Part shown: positions 44,426 to 53,679 of the stretch, one piece after another
Layout of the letters: the number at the start of each line of letters is the position of its first letter
How positions within the stretch are numbered: position 1 is the first letter of the stretch
Source: Dyella sp. C9
Lineage (GTDB): Bacteria > Pseudomonadota > Gammaproteobacteria > Xanthomonadales > Rhodanobacteraceae
DNA length: 64,000 nucleotides
Assembly: GCF_003332825.1 (NCBI RefSeq)
Contig: NZ_QIRF01000001.1
Location: forward strand, 248,001 to 312,000
Direction of reading: 5' to 3'
The notes under the pieces: model-generated
What the model was told of the DNA's origin: nothing
The model's input: the letters and a program-made list of their open reading frames with translations, nothing else
The model's database searches: none
Made by a program: the position numbers and the translations under genes

Positions 44426-47400
44426 GGCTTGGCTTCCTCCGGACGGCGTTGGCGACGCGTTTGCGACCATTCCACCACCAGTACCTGCAGCGCCGGCGCC
44501 ACCACCAGCAGCATCACCGGTCCGATCAGCATGCCGCCGACCACGACCGTGGCCAGCGGTCGTTGCACCTGGCTGCCGATGCCCGTGGACAGCGCCGCCG
44601 GCAACAGGCCGATGCAAGCCGACAGGGCCGTCATCAGCATCGGCCGCATGCGCTGCTCGGCCGCCTGCGCCATCGCTTCCAGCGGAGGCAGGCCGGCGAA
44701 GACCAGGTGGTTGAAGTAGGTGATCACCAGGATGCCGTTCATCACCGACACGCCGAACAGCGAAACGAAGCCGATCGCCGCCGAGATGCTGAAATCCAGC
44801 CCCGACAGATACAGCGCGATGATGCCGCCGGCGATCGAGAACGGAATGGCCGCCAGCGTGAGCAGGCTGTCACGCAGCGAGTTGAACAGCGCGAACAGCA
44901 ACGCCAGGATCAGGCCGACCGCGATCGGCAGCACCACCGCCAGTCGCTGCTTGGCCTGCTGCAGGTCGTTGAATTCGCCCGCCCACACAAGGTGGTAACC
45001 GGGCGGCAGCGGTACGTGTTCCGCGATGCGCTTCTGTGCCTCTTCCACCGTGCCGCCGAGGTCGCGCCCGCGCACGCTGAACTTCACCGGCACGAAGCGT
45101 TCGTTGCGCTCGTGATAGATGTACGACGCGCCGGTATCGAGCGTGATGCTGGCGACGTCGCGCAGCGGCACATAGCCGTTGCCGCCATTGGGCAGGTTGT
45201 AGCCCACCTGGATATTGCCGATGTCCTCGATGCTGCGGCGGTACTGCGGCGCCAGTCGCACCACCAGGTCGAACTGGCGGTCGCCTTCGAGCACGGTAGT
45301 GGCCGAGGTTCCGCCCGCGGCCGCCTGCACCACGGTGTTGATGTCACCGGTGTTGAGGCCGTAGCGCGCCGCCTTGGCGCGGTCGATGGTGATGTTGAGG
45401 TTGGGCTGGCCCAGCACATGGAACACGCCCAGGTCCTGTACGCCGCGCACCTTCTGCATTTCGTGCATGACTTCATCGGCGAGGCGTTCGAGCTCGGGCA
45501 GCTCGGGGCCGACGATCTTCACCGAGTTGGCGCCCTTCACGCCGGACAGGCCTTCCTCGATGTTGTCCTGGATGTACTGCGAGAAGTTGAACTCCACGCC
45601 AGGCAGGGCATTCTCGAATTCGTGCTGAAGGTCGGCGACGAGCTTTTCCTTGGAGTGCCCGCTGGGCCATTCATCCTGCGGCTTGAGCGGCACGAACAGT
45701 TCCACGTTGTAGAAGCCCGAGGCATCGCTGCCGTCATCGGGACGTCCGTGCTGGGATACCACCGTGACCACTTCCGGATGCGTCAGCAGGATGCTGCGCA
45801 GCTTGTTCACCTTGTCCTGGCCTGCTTCCAGCGAGATGGTCGGTGGCATCGAGGCGCGGATCCACAGGTTGCCTTCTTCCAGCGCCGGCAGGAACTCGGT
45901 GCCCACGCGGGTCAGCAGCAGGCCGGCCAGCAGCAGGAAACCCACGCCCATGGCTACCGTGGTACGCCGACGCTCCAGCGCCCAGCGCAGCACCGGGGAG
46001 TAGATGCGGCGGATGAACTGCACGAACAGCGTCTCGGTTTCCTTCACGTGCCGCGGGAGCAGCAGCGAGGCGAGCACCGGCGAAATGGTGAAGGTAGCGA
46101 TCAGCGCGCCCGATAGCGCATACGCGTAAGTGCGCGCCATCGGGTTGAAGATCTGGCCTTCCACGCCCTGCATGGTGAACAGCGGGATGAAGGCGGCCAC
46201 GGTAATGGCCGAGGAGAACAGCACCGCGCGGTCCACCTGCATGGCGCTGATGAACAGCAGGCGCAGGCGGTCGGTCCATCCATGGGTGGCGCCGCCGCGC
46301 ATGTAGTTGCCCAGGTCGCTCTGGGCGGCATCGTGCAGCATCTCGCGCTGTTCTTCCGCGCTCTTTTGGAAATTGCGGAAGATGTTCTCGATCAGGATCA
46401 CCGCCGAGTCGACGATGATGCCGAAGTCCACTGCACCCAGCGACAACAAGTTGGCCGAGTCGCCCATTAGCACCAGGATGATGATGCTGAAGAACAACGC
46501 GACCGGGATATTGGCGCTCACGATGATCGCGCTGCGCAGGTCGCCCAGGAAGATCCACTGGATCAGGAACACCAGCAGGCAGCCGAAGACCAGGTTGTGC
46601 AGCACGGTATGGGTGGTGACTGCGACCAGGGTCGAACGGTCGTAGAACGGTACCAGTTTCACGCCCGGCGGCAGGGTGCCGTCGCTGTTGAGCTTGTCGA
46701 CCTCGTCCTTGACCCGCGACACCACCTCGTTGGTCTGCAGCGTGCGGTTCATCACCACGATGCCGGTGACCACGTCGTCCTGGTTGTCACGGCCGGCGCG
46801 GCCCAGGCGCGGCACCGCGCCCACCTCGACCTTGGCCACGTCCTTCACCAGCACCGGGGTGCCATTGCTCTGGTTGAGCACGATGTTGCCGATGTCGTCG
46901 ACGTCCTTGATCAGGCCGACGCCGCGGATGTTCACCGACTGCTGGCCGATGTTGATGGTGCGTCCGCCCACGTTGCTGTTGGCGTTGCCGATGGCGGCCA
47001 CCAGCTGGGGCAGGGTGATGCCATACCCCTGCAGCTTGGTGAGGTTGGCCTCTACGTCGTACTCCTTGGTGGTGCCGCCCCAGGTCACCACCTGCGCGAT
47101 GCCCGGCACCGACAGCAGGCGGCGCGTCACCACCCAGTCCTGCAGCGTACGCAGTTCGGTGAGGCTCATGCTCTTGGGCCCGACCAACTGGTAGCGGAAG
47201 ATCTCGCCGACCAGGCTGGAGGCCTGGATCTGCGGCTGCACGTTGTTGGGCAGGCTGACGTTCTGCTGCAGTGCCAGCGCCGCCTGCGTGTAGTCGAAGT
47301 AGTAGTCGGTGCCGTACTTGAAGGTCACGCGCACGAACGACAGGCCGTAGAACGAGGTGGAGCGGATGCTCTCCACGCCCGGCGTGGTGGCCAGTCCCAC

Positions 47401-47610
47401 TTCCATCGGGCGTGTATAGCTGCGCTCCATCTCCTCGGCCGACAGGCCGGGCGCCTGTGCGGTGATCTCCAGGATCACCGGGGCGGGATTCGGGTAGGCC
47501 TCGATGTTGAGTTTGGCGTACGCCGCCAGTCCGGCGACGACGAAGGCAGCGAGCGCCATCAGCACGATGGCGCGGCGGGTCAGCGCGAACGCGACGAGGC
47601 CTCTGAACAC
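44422..47610 (-). CDS. RND efflux pump, CzcA/CusA (heavy-metal) type
   Basis: 1062 residues, 12 transmembrane segments with two large periplasmic loops. The proton-relay segment DFGIIVDSAVILIEN (near 405-420) has Asp, Asp and Glu, as in CzcA/CusA (HME). MFRGLVAFALTRRAIVLMAL is the normal N-terminus, and YTQAALALQQNVSLPNNVQP marks the periplasmic porter region. The metal cannot be read from this alone; the regulator pair upstream would suggest metal sensing. Overlaps the outer-membrane factor by ATGA. Confidence 0.93.
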   Translation of the reverse strand: MFRGLVAFALTRRAIVLMALAAFVVAGLAAYAKLNIEAYPNPAPVILEITAQAPGLSAEEMERSYTRPMEVGLATTPGVESIRSTSFYGLSFVRVTFKYGTDYYFDYTQAALALQQNVSLPNNVQPQIQASSLVGEIFRYQLVGPKSMSLTELRTLQDWVVTRRLLSVPGIAQVVTWGGTTKEYDVEANLTKLQGYGITLPQLVAAIGNANSNVGGRTINIGQQSVNIRGVGLIKDVDDIGNIVLNQSNGTPVLVKDVAKVEVGAVPRLGRAGRDNQDDVVTGIVVMNRTLQTNEVVSRVKDEVDKLNSDGTLPPGVKLVPFYDRSTLVAVTTHTVLHNLVFGCLLVFLIQWIFLGDLRSAIIVSANIPVALFFSIIILVLMGDSANLLSLGAVDFGIIVDSAVILIENIFRNFQKSAEEQREMLHDAAQSDLGNYMRGGATHGWTDRLRLLFISAMQVDRAVLFSSAITVAAFIPLFTMQGVEGQIFNPMARTYAYALSGALIATFTISPVLASLLLPRHVKETETLFVQFIRRIYSPVLRWALERRRTTVAMGVGFLLLAGLLLTRVGTEFLPALEEGNLWIRASMPPTISLEAGQDKVNKLRSILLTHPEVVTVVSQHGRPDDGSDASGFYNVELFVPLKPQDEWPSGHSKEKLVADLQHEFENALPGVEFNFSQYIQDNIEEGLSGVKGANSVKIVGPELPELERLADEVMHEMQKVRGVQDLGVFHVLGQPNLNITIDRAKAARYGLNTGDINTVVQAAAGGTSATTVLEGDRQFDLVVRLAPQYRRSIEDIGNIQVGYNLPNGGNGYVPLRDVASITLDTGASYIYHERNERFVPVKFSVRGRDLGGTVEEAQKRIAEHVPLPPGYHLVWAGEFNDLQQAKQRLAVVLPIAVGLILALLFALFNSLRDSLLTLAAIPFSIAGGIIALYLSGLDFSISAAIGFVSLFGVSVMNGILVITYFNHLVFAGLPPLEAMAQAAEQRMRPMLMTALSACIGLLPAALSTGIGSQVQRPLATVVVGGMLIGPVMLLVVAPALQVLVVEWSQTRRQRRPEEAKP

Positions 47611-47647
47611 GATCAGTCCCTGTGATGAAAGGATGCGGCGGCCTGGC

Positions 47648-48820
47648 TCACTGCGACTGCAGTGCCAGCGCGTTGCTCAGGAATAGCGCGCCTTCGGCGG
47701 CGATCCGTTGGTTCGACGGCAGTCCCGACAGCACCGGGTAGTAGCCGTCCTGCATGGGGCCCAGCTGCACCGGATGGCGGGTGAAGTGCAGGCCGTCGGT
47801 GGTGGTGAAGACCACCATCGCGCCGGTGCCTTCGCGCACCACCGCGTCCACGGGCACCGCATCGTGCCGGGTCGGTGCGGCCGTGGTGATGCTGAAGTCG
47901 GCCAGCATCTGCGGACGCAGTGCCGCCGGGGCGTCATGCAACACCGAGCGCAGCAGCACACGATGCGTCGCCGCGTCCGAGCTGCTGCCGACATAGTCGA
48001 CGCGCGCGTGGATGGGTTGGTTCGGCAAGGCTGGCAGCGTGGCGACCAGCGGCTGGCCGACCTGCACCTGCGGGGCATCCGCTTCCGCCACGTTCGCCAC
48101 CAACCACAGGCCCTGTCCATCGGAAACAGTGAACGGCACGGGCGTATTGCCTGGCTGTACCAGGTCGCCGGGCGCGACGTTGCGCGCGGTGACCTGGCCG
48201 GCGATCGGGCTGGTGATGCGCAGCTCGCCGTCCACATGGTGGGTGGCCGCCATGTGGTCGATCTCGGCGTCGCTCTTGTTGAAGATGCTGAGCGCGCGCC
48301 TGGCCGCCTGATAATTGCCTTCGGCCGTCTGCTGGTCGGCGATCGCCTGCTCCAGGTCGCGTGGCGCATTGGCCTGCACCTGGGCCATGCCCTTGGCGCG
48401 TTCCAGCGCGGCGGTCGTCTGGGCACGTGCCGCTGCCGCACTGACCAAGGTGCCTTCGGCCTGCGCCAGGTCGGGGCTGTCCACCGCAAACAACGGCTGG
48501 CCGCGCGTGACCGTGTCGCCGGCCTTGGCGAACACCTCGCTCACCCGGCCCGCATAGGGCGAACTCACCTGGGCCAGCCGGTCCTGGTTGAAGTCGACGT
48601 AACCCACCGCTTCCACGTGCGGCGAAAAGTCGCGCCGGGTGACGTCGGTGACGTGGACCTGCTTCGCCTGTTCGGCGTTGATGGCGACAGTGTCGGTCGA
48701 TGCGGGCGGGAGTGGGGCAGGCGCTGCGCTTGCCTGCCCGCTCTGGCGCGCCACCACCACGAGCACAAAGGCAGCCAGTAGACAGCCGCCTGCAATGATT
48801 CGTCCTTGATGCTTTTTCAT
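47648..48820 (-). CDS. Periplasmic adaptor of the RND pump (HlyD/CusB type)
   Basis: 390 residues. N-terminal membrane anchor (RIIAGGCLLAAFVLVVVARQ), barrel-sandwich GYVDFNQDRLAQVSSPYAGRV with lipoyl-like halves, a helical hairpin (AEGTLVSAAAARAQTTAALERAKGMAQ), and beta-barrel RITSPIAGQVTARNVAPGDL. It bridges the pump and the outer-membrane factor. Start MKKHQGR at 48820. Only 37 bases separate it from the pump, so it is the first gene of that three-gene unit. Confidence 0.92.
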   Translation of the reverse strand: MKKHQGRIIAGGCLLAAFVLVVVARQSGQASAAPAPLPPASTDTVAINAEQAKQVHVTDVTRRDFSPHVEAVGYVDFNQDRLAQVSSPYAGRVSEVFAKAGDTVTRGQPLFAVDSPDLAQAEGTLVSAAAARAQTTAALERAKGMAQVQANAPRDLEQAIADQQTAEGNYQAARRALSIFNKSDAEIDHMAATHHVDGELRITSPIAGQVTARNVAPGDLVQPGNTPVPFTVSDGQGLWLVANVAEADAPQVQVGQPLVATLPALPNQPIHARVDYVGSSSDAATHRVLLRSVLHDAPAALRPQMLADFSITTAAPTRHDAVPVDAVVREGTGAMVVFTTTDGLHFTRHPVQLGPMQDGYYPVLSGLPSNQRIAAEGALFLSNALALQSQ

Positions 48821-48987
48821 GTACCGGTTGCCGTGGCTGGCCGTGCGGTGGGGACGCACGGGACGGCCGGGCTGGTGCACCCGGCCGTTGCGACTCAAGG
48901 GGCGCCAGCCAAGCCGTGATCACGATTGGGCGGGCGCGCGAAAAATGTTCGCGCGAACCTTAGCCCTGCCTCGCGGGCAGGGGACAG

Positions 48988-50361
48988 TTACGGTTTGGAA
49001 AGAGTGGCGACAGGCAGGGAGATATCCACCCGCAGGCCCGGCGAGGTGTTTTGCAGGGTCAGCCGTCCGCGGTGCATGGCGACCACGGCTGCCACGATGC
49101 TCAGGCCAAGGCCATTGCCGCGCTGGTGCCGGCTGGCATCCACGCGGAAGAAGCGTTCGGTGGCGCGCGACAGCGCCGGCTCGGGGATACCGGGACCATC
49201 ATCCTGGACGCTGATCAGCACCTGTTCCCCGTACTGCGCGGCCAGCACGTCGACGCGGGCGCCTTCGCCGGCGTACTTGAAGGCGTTGTCCAGCAGATTG
49301 GCCAGCACGCTGGCCAGCAGGTGACGGTCGGCCAGTACCTGCGGATCGCCGGTCACCGTGCAGCGCAGCTGTATCGACAGCGACTCGGCCGCCGGCTGGT
49401 ACAGCTCCACGATATCGTCGAGCAGGGGCTTCACCGGGAGCGGCTCGAAGCTCTGGCGCCGTACACCCGATTCCGCCTCGGCGATCTGCAGCAGCTTGTC
49501 CAGCACGGTGATCAGGTCGTCGATCTCGTCGATGGCATACTGCGCGCCCTCCGGCAACCGCTGCTGGCGCTGCGGTGAACGCAGCGCCTGTTCGAGCGCG
49601 GCGCGCACGCGGCCCAGTGGGGTGCGCAGGTCATGGGCGATCGCGTTGGACACGCTGCGTGCGGTGTCCATCAGGCGCTCGATCTCCTCCAGCATGGCGT
49701 TGATGTCCTGCGCCACCATGGCGAACTCGTCGCGCGAGCGACCCACCGGCACGCGGCGATCGAGCTTGCCGGCGGCGATCTCGGTGGTGGTCGCGTGGAT
49801 GGTGCGCAGCGAGCGCTGCAGCTGGGAATGGAACAGTGCCGAGCCGAGCGCCGCCAGCAGCAGGGCCAGCGCGCCGCCCAGGGTCAGTGCGACCAGGGTG
49901 CGGTGCTCGAGGTCGCGCACGTCGCGCATGTCGCGGCCGACCAGCAGCACCATGCCATCGGGGAAACGATGGGTGAGCAGGCGACTGCTCGAGTGCCGGC
50001 CCAGCCGCTCCACCTCCTGCGGGCGCAGTTCGTCGCTGGCGGTGGCGCTGGCGGGCCAGGCCGTCAGGTTGCCGATCAGCTTGTGACCTTCGGCGTCCAG
50101 CAGCACGTAGATTTCGGTATCGCTGTCCTGGTTGTCAGTGAGCAGGCTGTGGATTTCATGGCGCAGCGCGTCCGTGCCGCTCTGGTCCCTCACCTCCACC
50201 AGGTGGCGCGAGGTGCTGCGCAACTGCTCGTCGATGTTCCGTCGCAGCAGTCCCGCAGTGGCCGCATAGAACACGGTGGAGATCAGTGCCACCGAAAACA
50301 GCAGCAGCAGGCCGTAGCCCGCCGCCATGCGGAAGACGACTGAGTGGCGGAAATTAGCCAT
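48988..50361 (-). CDS. Sensor histidine kinase of the RND pump locus
   Basis: 457 residues. Two transmembrane helices (about 12-35 and 160-185), a periplasmic sensor between, a HAMP segment (about 190-240), DHp with phosphoacceptor His in NAIAHDLRTPLGRVR, and HATPase motifs N (LLDNAFKYA), G1 (QDDGPGIP) and G2 (GNGLGLSIV). The gene partly overlaps the response regulator. Starts at 50361 (MANFRH) or 50376. Position upstream of the pump operon suggests it senses the pump's substrate. Confidence 0.92.
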   Translation of the reverse strand: MANFRHSVVFRMAAGYGLLLLFSVALISTVFYAATAGLLRRNIDEQLRSTSRHLVEVRDQSGTDALRHEIHSLLTDNQDSDTEIYVLLDAEGHKLIGNLTAWPASATASDELRPQEVERLGRHSSSRLLTHRFPDGMVLLVGRDMRDVRDLEHRTLVALTLGGALALLLAALGSALFHSQLQRSLRTIHATTTEIAAGKLDRRVPVGRSRDEFAMVAQDINAMLEEIERLMDTARSVSNAIAHDLRTPLGRVRAALEQALRSPQRQQRLPEGAQYAIDEIDDLITVLDKLLQIAEAESGVRRQSFEPLPVKPLLDDIVELYQPAAESLSIQLRCTVTGDPQVLADRHLLASVLANLLDNAFKYAGEGARVDVLAAQYGEQVLISVQDDGPGIPEPALSRATERFFRVDASRHQRGNGLGLSIVAAVVAMHRGRLTLQNTSPGLRVDISLPVATLSKP

Positions 50362-51058
50362 GCTCGGCTTCGCCATCGGGTTCCGGCGCGCCGATGGTGA
50401 AACCGACGCCTCGCACGGTGCGGATCAACGTAGGGGCGTCGTCCTTGTCGATCTTGTTGCGCAGGCGGCTCATCTGCACGTCGATCACATTGGTCTCGGG
50501 ATCGAAGTGATAGCCCCAAACGGCCACCAGCAGCATCTTGCGCGTCACCACCTCGCCCTGGTGGCGCATCAGGTATTCCAGCAGCTGGTATTCGCGCGGC
50601 TGCAGCAGGATCGGACGGCCGCCGCGAAACACGCGGCGCGTGCGCGGCTCCAGGGTCAGGTCCTCCACGCTGAGCAGTTCGGGCTCGGTGCGCTGGCCGG
50701 CGCGCCGGGCCAGCGCCTCGACCCGGGCCAGCATCTCGTCGACGGCGAAGGGCTTGGTGAGGTAGTCGTCTGCACCGCCACGCAGGCCGCGGATGCGCTC
50801 GTCCAGACTGCTCAGCGCGCTGAGCACCAGCACCGGCGTGCGATCGTCGCGCAGGCGTAGCGCCTTGAGGATGTCCAGGCCATCCAGTCCGCCCGGCAGC
50901 ATGCGATCCAGCACCACCAGGTCCCACAGCTCATTGCTGGCGCGGGCCAGGCCGCTGGTGCCGTCGTGGCACACCTCGACCTGATGCCCGGCCTGGGTCA
51001 GGCCTTCATGGATCAGCTCGGCGGTTTGGGCGTCGTCCTCGATCAACAGGCATCGCAT
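50354..51058 (-). CDS. OmpR-family response regulator
   Basis: 234 residues. Receiver domain: EDD near the start, phosphoacceptor Asp51 (VVLDRMLPG), Lys in YLTKPF. C-terminal winged helix: ILLQPREYQLLEYLMRHQ and DVQMSRLRNKID. Pairs with the kinase at 48988. The pair precedes the RND operon on the same strand, so it is its likely activator. Confidence 0.94.
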   Translation of the reverse strand: MRCLLIEDDAQTAELIHEGLTQAGHQVEVCHDGTSGLARASNELWDLVVLDRMLPGGLDGLDILKALRLRDDRTPVLVLSALSSLDERIRGLRGGADDYLTKPFAVDEMLARVEALARRAGQRTEPELLSVEDLTLEPRTRRVFRGGRPILLQPREYQLLEYLMRHQGEVVTRKMLLVAVWGYHFDPETNVIDVQMSRLRNKIDKDDAPTLIRTVRGVGFTIGAPEPDGEAEHG

Positions 51059-51146
51059 GTTTGGGTCCCAGGGGTTGGGGGCGGGCGCCAGGGTGCAAGC
51101 CGGGCGCCGACGCCTCATCATCCGTCTATCGTAGTCAGTCGGCGGG

Positions 51147-51437
51147 GTGTTCGTGGAGCAGTGGCTCGACAAAGCGATGCAGGGCGTGGACCCGGACAGC
51201 CCGGATGCCTTCCTGCGCATATTCCTCAACCTCATGCTTGGCGTGCCCTGGCTGGCGCTGTTCTGGTGGAGCGTGGCCTTCATCGTGGTGGGGGCGCTGC
51301 TGGGCTGGTGGAAGGGGCGCTTGCTGGAGGGCGTGGTGTGGTCGGCCGTGCTTGGGCCACTGGGCTGGCTCGTGGTGCTGCGGCGACCGCGGCCCCGGCC
51401 GCGTGCGGTGCCGCCGCCACTGCCGCCCAGGCGCTAA
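51147..51437 (+). CDS. Small membrane protein, hypothetical
   Basis: 96 residues, GTG start at 51147 (or 51153). Two hydrophobic segments (IFLNLMLGVPWLALFWWSV and LLEGVVWSAVLGPLGWLVVL) are followed by a Pro/Arg-rich tail RRPRPRPRAVPPPLPPRR. It looks like many small Xanthomonadales membrane proteins with this tail, function unknown. It is divergent from the response regulator and 100 bases ahead of zur. No strong ribosome site; treat as likely but not certain. Confidence 0.5.
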   Translation: MFVEQWLDKAMQGVDPDSPDAFLRIFLNLMLGVPWLALFWWSVAFIVVGALLGWWKGRLLEGVVWSAVLGPLGWLVVLRRPRPRPRAVPPPLPPRR

Positions 51438-51538
51438 GCGCGCGGGCGAGATCTCCATGTAGCCCGCCTGGGGGCATGAACGGGCTCGGACGGGAGGATC
51501 TTGCGCCCGGGTGTATGATGAGCGTCGAGGTGAATCCA

Positions 51539-52027
51539 GTGAGCGAGACCGTTTCCAGCAAGCCGCACGTGCATCATCACCACCACCACGACGATGCGCA
51601 GAGCTTCGTGCGTGCGGTGGAGCATGCCAGCGAGGAGCGTGGGCTGCGCCTGACTCCCTTGCGCAAGGAAGTGCTGGAGCTGGTGGCTGCCGCCGGCAAG
51701 CCGATCAAGGCCTATGACCTGCTCGACCAGTTGCGCGAGCGGCATGGCAATGCCGCGCCGCCCACGGTGTACCGTGCGCTCGACTTCCTGCTCGAGCACG
51801 GCTTCATCCACAAGCTGGAGTCGATCAACGCCTTCGTGTCCTGCCATCACCCGGCCGAGGCGCACCAGGTGCCGTTCCTCATCTGCGACAACTGCTCGAG
51901 CGCGCAGGAAGTGTGCGACGAGCGGGTGGCCGAGCTGATCGAGGCCCAGGCCAAGGCGTTCGGCTTCCGTCCCCAGGCGCAGACGCTGGAAGTGCACGGC
52001 CTCTGCAAGAACTGCCGCAAGAGCTGA
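51539..52027 (+). CDS. zur: Fur-family zinc uptake regulator (Zur-like)
   Basis: 162 residues from GTG at 51539, with GAGGTGA 7 bases upstream; TATGAT at 51514-51519 looks like its -10, making the ATGs at 51515-51518 unlikely. Wing HTH: LRLTPLRKEVLELVAAAGKP and PTVYRALDFLLEHGF. Structural-zinc CDNC and CKNC and the HGLCKNC end are Zur-like rather than Fur. Unusually, the N-terminus carries HVHHHHHHDD (about residues 10-19). The next genes are a MerC-like protein and a CDF zinc exporter. Confidence 0.88.
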   Translation: MSETVSSKPHVHHHHHHDDAQSFVRAVEHASEERGLRLTPLRKEVLELVAAAGKPIKAYDLLDQLRERHGNAAPPTVYRALDFLLEHGFIHKLESINAFVSCHHPAEAHQVPFLICDNCSSAQEVCDERVAELIEAQAKAFGFRPQAQTLEVHGLCKNCRKS

Positions 52028-52072
52028 GGCGGGGGCTGAACGGTCGCCGCGGGCCGGGCTTGCGCTCGTGAC

Positions 52073-52085
52073 GTTATAATGTAAC
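52073..52085. promoter_or_regulatory. Zur-box-like palindrome upstream of merC-like gene
   Basis: GTTATAATGTAAC, a 13-base palindrome with one mismatched pair, much like the core of enterobacterial Zur boxes (GTTATAnTATAAC). It lies in the zur to merC interval and overlaps a TATAAT. This suggests Zur control of the downstream metal genes. Confidence 0.6.
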
Positions 52086-52140
52086 ATGTGCTCCTGGGGC
52101 CGATCCGGCCCGTCTCGTGATGTGCGCCGGCCCGACCCCG

Positions 52141-52566
52141 ATGGACGCCCGACAAGAGAACAAATCCCGCTGGTGGTCGCTTGCCGACCGGGTGGGCGCG
52201 ACCGCGTCCTTCCTGTGCGCCATCCACTGCGCGGCCCTGCCATTCGTGCTGGCGCTGCTGCCGGTGCTGGGGCTGGGGTTCCTGGCTGGCCATGCGTTCG
52301 AGCGCGGTTTCGTCATGTTCGCCAGCGCGTTGGCGCTGTTCGCCTTGATCAGCGGTTATCGCCACCATCATCAGCCGTTGCCGCTGCTGCTGGCGCTGCC
52401 GGGGTTGGCACTGCTGATCCTTGGCGTCACCTTTGCCGAAAATTACTCCATTGCCCTGCACAGCGTGCTGGTGACCTGTGGCGGCCTGCTGGTGGCGTCG
52501 GCGCATTTCGTCAACCTGCGCAAGCACCGCGCGCTGCACGTGCACGGTCCGCAATGCGCCCATTGA
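52141..52566 (+). CDS. MerC-like membrane protein
   Basis: 141 residues from ATG at 52141 (ATG at 52120 is an alternative). The first transmembrane helix has the metal-binding CAIHCAALP typical of MerC mercury transporters and of the broader MerC family. Four transmembrane segments; the tail is His-rich, RKHRALHVHGPQCAH. Between zur and a CDF exporter, zinc is a likelier ligand than mercury. This is inference from context. Confidence 0.8.
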   Translation: MDARQENKSRWWSLADRVGATASFLCAIHCAALPFVLALLPVLGLGFLAGHAFERGFVMFASALALFALISGYRHHHQPLPLLLALPGLALLILGVTFAENYSIALHSVLVTCGGLLVASAHFVNLRKHRALHVHGPQCAH

Positions 52567-52626
52567 GCCTCGCCGTTGCTGGCGTCGTGATTGTGTAACG
52601 GGGCGGACGGTTCCTAGCATTCGCTC

Positions 52627-53607
52627 ATGAGCTCCGTGCACGCGCATACCCACGACCATTCCTCGCATGACCACGCCCATGGCCATGCGCACGCCCATGC
52701 GCACGAGCATGACCATGGCGGTTTCAACGGGCGTGAGCGCAAGCTGATCTTCGCCTTCGTGCTGACCACCGTGATGATGCTGGTGGAGATGGTGGGCGGC
52801 TTCTGGTCCGGCTCGCTGGCGCTGGTGGCCGATGCCGGCCACATGCTGATCGACGCGCTGGCCCTGCTGCTGGCGGTGATGGGCGCATGGTTCGCGCGCC
52901 GCCCCGCCGATGCACGTCGCAGTTATGGCTACGGCCGCCTCGAGGTGCTTGCCGGTTTCGTCAACGCGCTGACCCAGTTCGCCCTGGTCGCGTTCATCGC
53001 GTTCGAGGCGGTGAGCCGACTGTTCCACCCCTCGGAAATCCTCTCCGGAATGATGCTGGTGGTGGCGGTGATCGGCCTGCTGGTCAACCTGCTGGTGTTG
53101 CGCACGCTGCATGGACATGCCCACGACGACGTGAATCTGGCCGGTGCCACGCTGCATGTGCTGGGCGACCTGCTGGGCTCGGTGGCCGCGGTGGTGGCGG
53201 CGCTGCTGGTGCGCTGGCTGGGTTGGAACTGGGCCGACCCGGTGCTCTCGTTGCTGGTGTCGCTGCTCATTCTCAACAGCGCCTGGCGTCTGCTGCGCCG
53301 CTCCGCGCACATCCTGCTGGAAGGCGTGCCCGAGGGCATGAACACCGGCGACGTCGCCGAGGCGCTGCGCACGGCCGATCCTTCGATCCGGGATATCCAC
53401 CACCTGCACGTATGGCAGCTGGCCTCGGGCTCGCGCATGGCCACGTTGCACGCGGAACTGCACGATGAAGCGAGCAGCGGGGTGGCGATCGCCGCGATCA
53501 ATCGCCTGCTGGCCGAGCGTTTCGGCATCCAGCATGTGACGGTGCAGGTCGATCCGGACGATTGCCCCGATCACCTGCGCGGATGCGGCGGGCACGGCCA
53601 CCGCTGA
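52627..53607 (+). CDS. CDF zinc transporter (ZitB/CzcD-like)
   Basis: 326 residues. N-terminal His tract HAHTHDHSSHDHAHGHAHAH likely binds metal. Six transmembrane helices with the Zn sites HMLIDA (preceded by DAGH) in TM2 and LHVLGDLLG in TM5, as in ZitB/CzcD, then a cytoplasmic C-terminal domain with metal-binding His. It exports zinc (and possibly cadmium or cobalt) from the cytoplasm using the proton gradient. The cluster zur-merC-CDF supports zinc. Confidence 0.93.
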   Translation: MSSVHAHTHDHSSHDHAHGHAHAHAHEHDHGGFNGRERKLIFAFVLTTVMMLVEMVGGFWSGSLALVADAGHMLIDALALLLAVMGAWFARRPADARRSYGYGRLEVLAGFVNALTQFALVAFIAFEAVSRLFHPSEILSGMMLVVAVIGLLVNLLVLRTLHGHAHDDVNLAGATLHVLGDLLGSVAAVVAALLVRWLGWNWADPVLSLLVSLLILNSAWRLLRRSAHILLEGVPEGMNTGDVAEALRTADPSIRDIHHLHVWQLASGSRMATLHAELHDEASSGVAIAAINRLLAERFGIQHVTVQVDPDDCPDHLRGCGGHGHR

Positions 53608-53611
53608 GCTA

Positions 53612-53639
53612 TTGCGCTTTGGACGGTCGCTGATACGAT
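53612..53639 (+). promoter_or_regulatory. Putative promoter of the bTHX gene
   Basis: TTGCGC (53612-53617), 16 bases, then TACGAT (53634-53639). The transcript would begin near 53646, 34 bases before the ATG. It is a reasonable sigma-70 match. Confidence 0.4.
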
Positions 53640-53679
53640 GGTCGGCCGTGTTCACCCTAACGAATCAAGGAGTTCCCCC

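Noticed and set aside
51847..53655. A 602-codon minus-strand frame over merC and the CDF gene
   Set aside because: Antisense to conserved transporter motifs, no start or domain.
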